This document shows, piece after piece, positions 58,701 to 64,000 of a stretch of 64,000 nt of DNA; position 1 is the first letter of the stretch; every line of letters begins with the position of its first letter. The notes under the pieces were generated by a model. That model worked only from the letters and a program-made list of their open reading frames with translations, was not told the DNA's origin and did no database searches. The position numbers were made by a program, and so were the translations under genes. This stretch comes from Hypericum androsaemum (Eukaryota; Streptophyta; Magnoliopsida; Malpighiales; Hypericaceae), in contig OZ023182.1 of the NCBI GenBank assembly GCA_963995505.1, forward strand, positions 16,715,619 to 16,779,618. Direction: 5' to 3'.

Positions 58701-60270
58701 CCTTCCCAAAAAAAGGCAAATTACCCTCACATCCCTGTACTTTGGTCAGCCTCCCCCTAGGGTCCCTGGATTTTGAAAAATGATTTTCCTGTCCCTAAGT
58801 TTTGATGATAATAGACTCCCGGGTCCTTTTAGCCAGAATATTTATTTTTCTCCGGTGAATCTCCACTTGAAATGATCAAAATGTCCTCTCACTAAAAAAA
58901 TCCTCTTTCCTTCCCCTTCTTCCTCCCACTTCATCTTCTTCCTCCTACTTTCAACCAAAATCAAAACTAAAACTAAAAACTCAAAAACAAATCTAAACAT
59001 TAATTAAATCCCAAGTCTGCAACCATGAAGACAGCTTCATCCCAACTAAAAAAATCCCAACATTAATTAAATCTTAAGTCTACAACCATGGATTAAAGTC
59101 ACTAACACGAAGATCATCCCACATTCATTTTGGGACGCCATTAAACCTCCTCCCAATCTTAGCACAGACCTTGAATCCCTATCACATGAGTTGATCCATG
59201 CTATTAAAGCTCTCCCAATTTTAGCCATTAAAGCTTCAGACGATCAGAATTGGGAGAAGAGGATGTTAGGTCTTCGATCGGTGAGATTGGGTCTAAATTA
59301 TTCGATTTCACTTGAGAGTTTTTTAATCTTCCACACTGATTTATAATGTGCCACCGAAACCCCCAAATTTCAGTGCAGGTAAGAACCTTAATTCCTCCTC
59401 GTCGTTCTTTCTCTCTTCGTCCAAGAGCTGGGACGGGGTGAAGCTAGACGAAGATGACACTCGAGCTTAACAGCGGCGGTGCTCGAAGAGATCCATATGG
59501 CATCAAGGCCAGGATGAGAGACGTCCTCATGGCGGAGGTGAGGGCAAGCTGGTCGGTGGACGGCGGAGAGGGCGAGCCAGGTTGGCGACAACGGCGGGGA
59601 GGGCAAGCCGACCGGTCGGTGGATGGCAGAGAGAGCGAGCCAGGTTGGTGGCGGCGGCGAAGAGGACAAGTCGATCGGTGGACGGCGGAGACCAGGTTCA
59701 TCCACCCTGTTGTTCATTGCTCCCTCGACGTTGTCGATGAGCGAAGTACCTTCTATTTTTAAGTCGCTTTCTTCTGGTCGGATCTGCATTTGGGATTGAA
59801 CATTGAATGATGGAATGTGTCTGCTGGTGTTTGGAGCTAACTAGGAAGAGTGTAGTGTGTTTAATTTGGGTTTGAATCTCTAATTTGTTTGGTGTTTAAT
59901 TGGATGTTCATGGCTGTTTAATTAATTAAAATTTTTGGATGTTTAATTGGTTTTCTGGGAGGGGGTTGTAGATGAAAATGTGGTTGAAGGTGGAGGAGGG
60001 GGAGAGAGAAAAGGGGAGGAAGGAGGGGAAGAGAGAAAAGGGGAGGAAGAAGAAGGGGAAGAAAAGAGTTTTTTTTAGTAGGAGGGTATTTTGGTCATTT
60101 TAGGTGGGGGTTTGCCGGAGAATATGGAATATTCCGGCTCCAGGGACCCGAGAGTCTATTATCATCAAAACTTAGGGACGGAAAAATCATTTTTCAAAAT
60201 CCAGGGACCCTAGGGGGAGGCTGACCAAAGTACAGGGATGTGAGGGTAATTTGCCCAAAAAAAAAGCATA
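58701..60270. mobile_element. long-TIR element, Mutator-like (copy 2)
   Basis: Terminal inverted repeats of about 110 bp are nearly perfect: GGCAAATTACCCTCACATCC at 58715 and its inverse ending near 60256, running inward through CCCCCTAGGGTCCCTGGATT to GATGATAATAGACTC. A 9-bp CCTGATGTT at 58692-58700 and 60271-60279 fits a Mutator-type target duplication, though A-runs separate it from the best-matching repeat ends. There is no transposase. Confidence 0.82.
59540..59700. repeat. GC-rich ~60-bp tandem repeat inside the long-TIR element
   Basis: About 2.5 units of GGTCGGTGGACGGCGGAGAG followed by GCGAGCCAGGTTGG. Both strands are open across it only because of the repeat. Confidence 0.7.
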
Positions 60271-60284
60271 CCTGATGTTGAAGT

Positions 60285-61500
60285 AATTGGAGGTGAAGAA
60301 CACGGGCGATAAGGAGAGTGTGAGGCCTTTTCCGAAGGCATTTGGAAAGGGGACCCGCGATGCAGCGCGTGTACCGAAGCACGAGAGGATATTTTGAAAC
60401 GACAAAACTCGATGGCGACTGATTTGTTTGCTATCCCTAGTTTTTCTTGATATATTTTCTCTAGGGTTCGTGCCAGCTCACAGGATTACTATTTCTAGAA
60501 AATCTTTTTCTTTTCGGATAAAAAAAGAAAATCCTTTTTCCGTTGTTTAAAAAGCCATTTTTTGGGTACAAACATAATATCTAATTTTTCAAATGGAAAA
60601 AATAGTTTAATATTTTATTATTTATTTTGATAGGGTAACACTTTATAATTTCGGTTTTGAACATTCCAGTGCGTGGTTAAAAAAAATTTCGGTATGACTA
60701 CTTATAGTTTGTATCATTAATTTTTTAAGGACAGTTTTAATTTTTATCAGTTAATCCCCTATTTTATAATTTTAATTTTTGAACCCCACTATTAGTGTGA
60801 GTGTGAGTATGTTACTCGGTCAAAATCATTTTCTCAAACAAGAAATTAAGTCATTTTTGTCATCATTGACTAAATAACTGTCTACGTTAATAGTTAGGGA
60901 TCTACCTCAATAATTCGGGACCATGTTGATGTGATAGACTTGACAGGTGGACAACTAATTAATAAATTTTGCCATTTTCAAATTTGTTCATAAATATAAA
61001 ATTTTCGTCAAAAATATTGATACCTTTCAAACTTTCTCTTTGTTTACCTTTTAAAAAAAACTCTCTTTGTTTTGGGAAGAGAAACAAGGACATATCAGCA
61101 CTCTAGAAAATGAACGTCCAAGCTCCGATCTACCGGTTTAATTTTTGTCAAAAGAACCACTTATGAAATTTCAATAATATTAAACTCTAAATTTTACATG
61201 TGCAAAAGATAAAAATATTCAAATAATTTAGGACAGGGATTTCGTGCCAAATACTTTCGGGCTTGGATTGGGTACAAATAGTCAAATTCTGTACAAAACA
61301 AAAAAGGGTAAGACAGTAAAAAAAGAGGGAAAATAGATAGTGACAATTGGAGAGAGGGAATGATAACTTGCACGTGATGACAACCGGTAAGAAAAGAGAT
61401 GAAATACGCATGTCCCACCTTTGCTTTATTTTTTAATCTTTATATCAAATTGGTATATTATAGTTTAACAAATCAAACTCATATATTATTTAAATAATTT
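60285..61500. other. intergenic, AT-rich
   Basis: No gene seen. Confidence 0.5.
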
Positions 61501-61526
61501 TTTTATTATAAGTATTAATTAATATT

Positions 61527-61820
61527 ATCGTAACCGGACATGCCATGTTACTTAACTGGGCATGCTATTTAATGGTAATCAGATTTATCATTTGATTAAT
61601 TATTTAATTAATAATATTTTATTTAATATTAATCTGACATGCCATTTGACATAATCTGGGCATGTCATTTGATATAATCTGGACATGCCATTTCATATAA
61701 TGTGCACATGCCATTTGACATAAACTGGGAATGCCATTTGACAAAACCTAGGCATGTCATTTGATATAACATGTGCATGTCATTTGATATAATATGAGCA
61801 TGTCATTTGACATAATTTGG
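61527..61820 (+). repeat. ~24-bp minisatellite, locus 2
   Basis: Units resemble GGCATGTCATTTGATATAAT with a few variable bases; about 11 copies. It is the same family as 50530-50895. Confidence 0.85.
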
Positions 61821-61826
61821 GCTTGT

Positions 61827-62172
61827 AACTCGATCGACTATTGACTTCAAACATATTTTCAGCATCTTTCCACTCTGAATTTGGAGAAGTCATAAACTAC
61901 AAAGTTGTAGATATACATCTCACCTTCTCACAGTAACTTGAATCCCCTTAATCGGACTCCCGAGTAAGAACTTGTTGCCCCCCAACCAAAATATATTTTT
62001 ATAACTCGATCGACTTGTGATTTTAAACATATTTTTGACATCCTTTCACTTCGAATTTGGAGAAGTCATAAACTAAAAAGTTGTAGATCTACATTTTAGC
62101 TTTGCACAGCAACTTGAATCACCTCAATCGGACTCAGGAGTAAGAACTTGTGGCTCTCCAACCAGAATCTCT
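61827..62172 (+). repeat. 176-bp direct duplication
   Basis: AACTCGATCGACT starts at 61827 and again at 62003. Both units continue through GAATTTGGAGAAGTCATAAA, AAGTTGTAGAT, CAACTTGAATC-like sequence and AGTAAGAACTTGT to CCAACCA. They are about 85% alike by eye. Confidence 0.85.
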
Positions 62173-62174
62173 CA

Positions 62175-63375
62175 ACCGCTTCTCACTGTCGCCCCTTTTA
62201 CACAATCGAACTCCGGTCTGCTCCTCGTCGGCGTTGGAGTGGTGATCGGTGTTGGACTCGTAGCAACATCGTCGGCCTCAGATCTAAAACCATGCATTTT
62301 AATTAGAGAGAGAGATGAGGGAGAGAGGGAGAGAGAGAGAGAGAGAGGGGGGTACAGAAAACTGTTTCCGTACAGAAAACTCCTCTCTCTTTCCGTACCA
62401 AATCCAGCCCCAATACTTTTATGGCATCTCGAGATTTAAAAAATCAAGCTTTATTTCCCTCAAATTTATTTTGATTTATAACCACGACTAATTGAATTAT
62501 GAGATGGATATTACTTGAGAAAGAGCGACAATTTTCAAATATCCTTTAGACAACTAATTGAATTATGAGATAACAAGGACTTAGAAGTGTCCCAATTCTC
62601 AAATATCCAAAGGGTTTGTAGTCAAATTATATTAGACATTCTAAATATTTATGAGATCTACGATTCAATCATGATATTGTTATAGTGTCAAAATTTTTTT
62701 TTAAAAAGTATCATAATATTTAAGAACTCAAATTTAAAATCTCTTATTTAATTTACAACAAGCTTATTTTTATAGTATTAGCCTTTTATACAGAAAACGA
62801 CAGATACTTGCAATAATACGAGAGAAACTTAATAAAACTTTGGTATTTCCAACCCAAAAAAATCCTTTGATAATAGAAGAAAAGAAATAAAAGAGAGAGA
62901 AAGAGAGAGAGAGTTTTGTTTTCTTGCCACCGGTAATTTGTCCATTATCGCTCCTCCCCTCACACAAACCCCACTCTGGTGCGAATGTTGGAAGCACGGA
63001 AGCAAACCAAAGGCCAAACTTTTAAAAAATATCCCAGTAGTTTTTTTATAAAAAAATTCTTGAACTTATTAATACAAATTTAAATAGTATAATGTTCCTC
63101 TGAATAACATAATAATACAAGTTTTTTATAGCATTTTTTTACTCACTTACATACTAATAAATTATCTACCTTGAAATTGCTGTGACGCATAAATTTTCTC
63201 ATATAGTACGATCAAATTATTTAAAAAATTTTAAACATACTTTGAACAGAATATTACAAACACGGTAAAACCTTTAAAATATATCAAAAAATTTTAACAA
63301 ATATTTAACAATATTACACATTCAATAACCAAACTCAAACTAACATATCCTGTCAACTATTTTCCACCCCACCAG
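62175..63375. other. intergenic with GA-rich tracts
   Basis: GA microsatellites lie at about 62304-62348 and 62892-62913. No gene was recognised. Confidence 0.5.
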
Positions 63376-63376
63376 C

Positions 63377-63380
<4 letters not shown>

Positions 63381-63410
<30 letters not shown>
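63381..63410 (+). repeat. (AG)15 microsatellite
   Basis: A perfect AG run about 120 bp before the ATG of the partial gene at the right edge. Such tracts are common in plant 5' UTRs. Confidence 0.95.
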
Positions 63411-63412
<2 letters not shown>

Positions 63413-63530
63413 GTACATGTACTAAAGAAGTTGCTTGGCTTTAGTGCACATAAGTGGTTAAGTTGGGAATTCGGTGGATGGGAAAAGGGGAGCTGCCATT
63501 TTTCCACATAAAGGAAGCTGCTTAATTATT

Positions 63531-63851
63531 ATGGGTACCAAAAATGAAGGGTATAGCGTTAGGGACAAGGAATCACCAGCCCAAGAGGGCAGCAAAGTTG
63601 GTGCCTTTGATGCTTCTTTAGGTGTGTCCATGGCACCTCCCACCTGTTTTAGCAACCTCAACTTGATGATGATGATGGCTCATCCCCACCGTCCATTCCC
63701 GGGTGATGTTGATGTTGTTGGTGGGCCCACCTCGAGAAGAAGCTCCATGGCTGGCGATATATACGAGGCCAGTTCTGGGGGTGGTGGTTGTTGTTTTGGG
63801 AACGCCCAGTACCAGCTAAACCAGCCATTTGAGACCCAGACAAGTAAATAA
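63531..63851 (+). CDS. possible first exon of an unknown gene (partial)
   Basis: From ATG at 63531 the frame runs 106 codons to a TAA: MGTKNEGYSVRDKESPAQEG, then MAPPTCFSNLNLMMMMAHPH, GDVDVVGGPTSRRSSMAGD and SGGGGCCFGNAQYQLNQPFE. The sequence is low-complexity and Ser/Gly/Met-rich, like the N-terminal exon of a plant transcription factor. A donor-like ACAA/GTAAAT at about 63842 could end an exon before the stop, with the rest right of the window. No domain is visible and no family is recognised. A GA-rich 5' leader precedes it. Confidence 0.4.
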   Translation: MGTKNEGYSVRDKESPAQEGSKVGAFDASLGVSMAPPTCFSNLNLMMMMAHPHRPFPGDVDVVGGPTSRRSSMAGDIYEASSGGGGCCFGNAQYQLNQPFETQTSK

Positions 63852-64000
63852 AGTTGTGATTTTTCTGATTTTAAGTTCTGGGTCTGATGCATATCTCACT
63901 TTCACTGTGCATGTCTTAAAAAGTTTGGATTTTTTTTTAACTTGCTTGGATGTCATTGTAAGTAAAGTTCCTAACTTTATGGTTTGTTGTGGTTTTTTTT

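Noticed and set aside
63474..63530. Extension of the right-edge frame to 63474
   Set aside because: The codon there is GTG, which plants do not use as a normal start; the first in-frame ATG is 63531.

Overview
This is a window of plant nuclear DNA, from an angiosperm and most likely a eudicot. The support is intron-rich genes of plant-specific families (CDPK-related kinase, SAUR, GRF-interacting factor, chloroplast aldo/keto reductase, ubiquitin-eL40 fusion), AT-rich intergenic DNA, and Ty1/copia, LINE, TRIM-like and MITE sequences. The species cannot be named. All exon structures were built by hand from splice sites, reading-frame continuity and remembered family sequences; no alignment was run.

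Layout. 1-2176: the 3' end of a Ty1/copia element (RT/RNase H, then an LTR). The LTR ends about 90 bp inside what looks like intron 2 of a minus-strand 6-phosphogluconolactonase gene (exons at 2267-2676), which is probably a broken remnant. 3648-4543: a complete ubiquitin-ribosomal protein eL40 fusion gene (5 exons). 5183-7777: a complete minus-strand chloroplast aldo/keto reductase (9 exons), apparently ending with a GC-AG intron and a terminal exon holding one coding base plus the stop. 8838-12809: a second copia copy of the same family with target-site duplication ACTAG, which has lost gag, protease and most of integrase. 12815-19200: AT-rich intergenic DNA with a TRIM-like element and a 22-bp minisatellite. 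19207-20151: an intronless gene for a seven-helix membrane protein. 21565-22795: a dead LINE fragment. 23481-25660: a non-coding LTR element. 27611-27994: a His-rich SAUR gene. 31025-31177: a possible 50-residue membrane micropeptide gene with its own TATA box. 32382-36770: a complete CDPK-related kinase (11 exons, minus strand, 574 aa). 41261-46587: a complete 14-exon gene for an 818-aa coiled-coil protein, with a transposon in intron 10 and a possible alternative last exon. 47629-49349: a short GRF-interacting-factor-like gene (minus strand, 128 aa). 51489-53200: a two-exon gene for a 72-aa membrane protein. 53201-64000: mostly transposon-derived DNA (hAT-type MITE, long-TIR elements, minisatellites) with a possible partial gene at the right edge.

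The genes are unrelated housekeeping and regulatory loci, and nothing suggests a cluster with a shared pathway. No previously undescribed multi-gene system is evident. The most interesting signals are how transposons meet genes (copia in the phosphogluconolactonase gene; a 720-bp element 7 nt from a 3' splice site), the GC-AG terminal intron, the micropeptide candidate, and dispersed repeat families visible here in two copies each.
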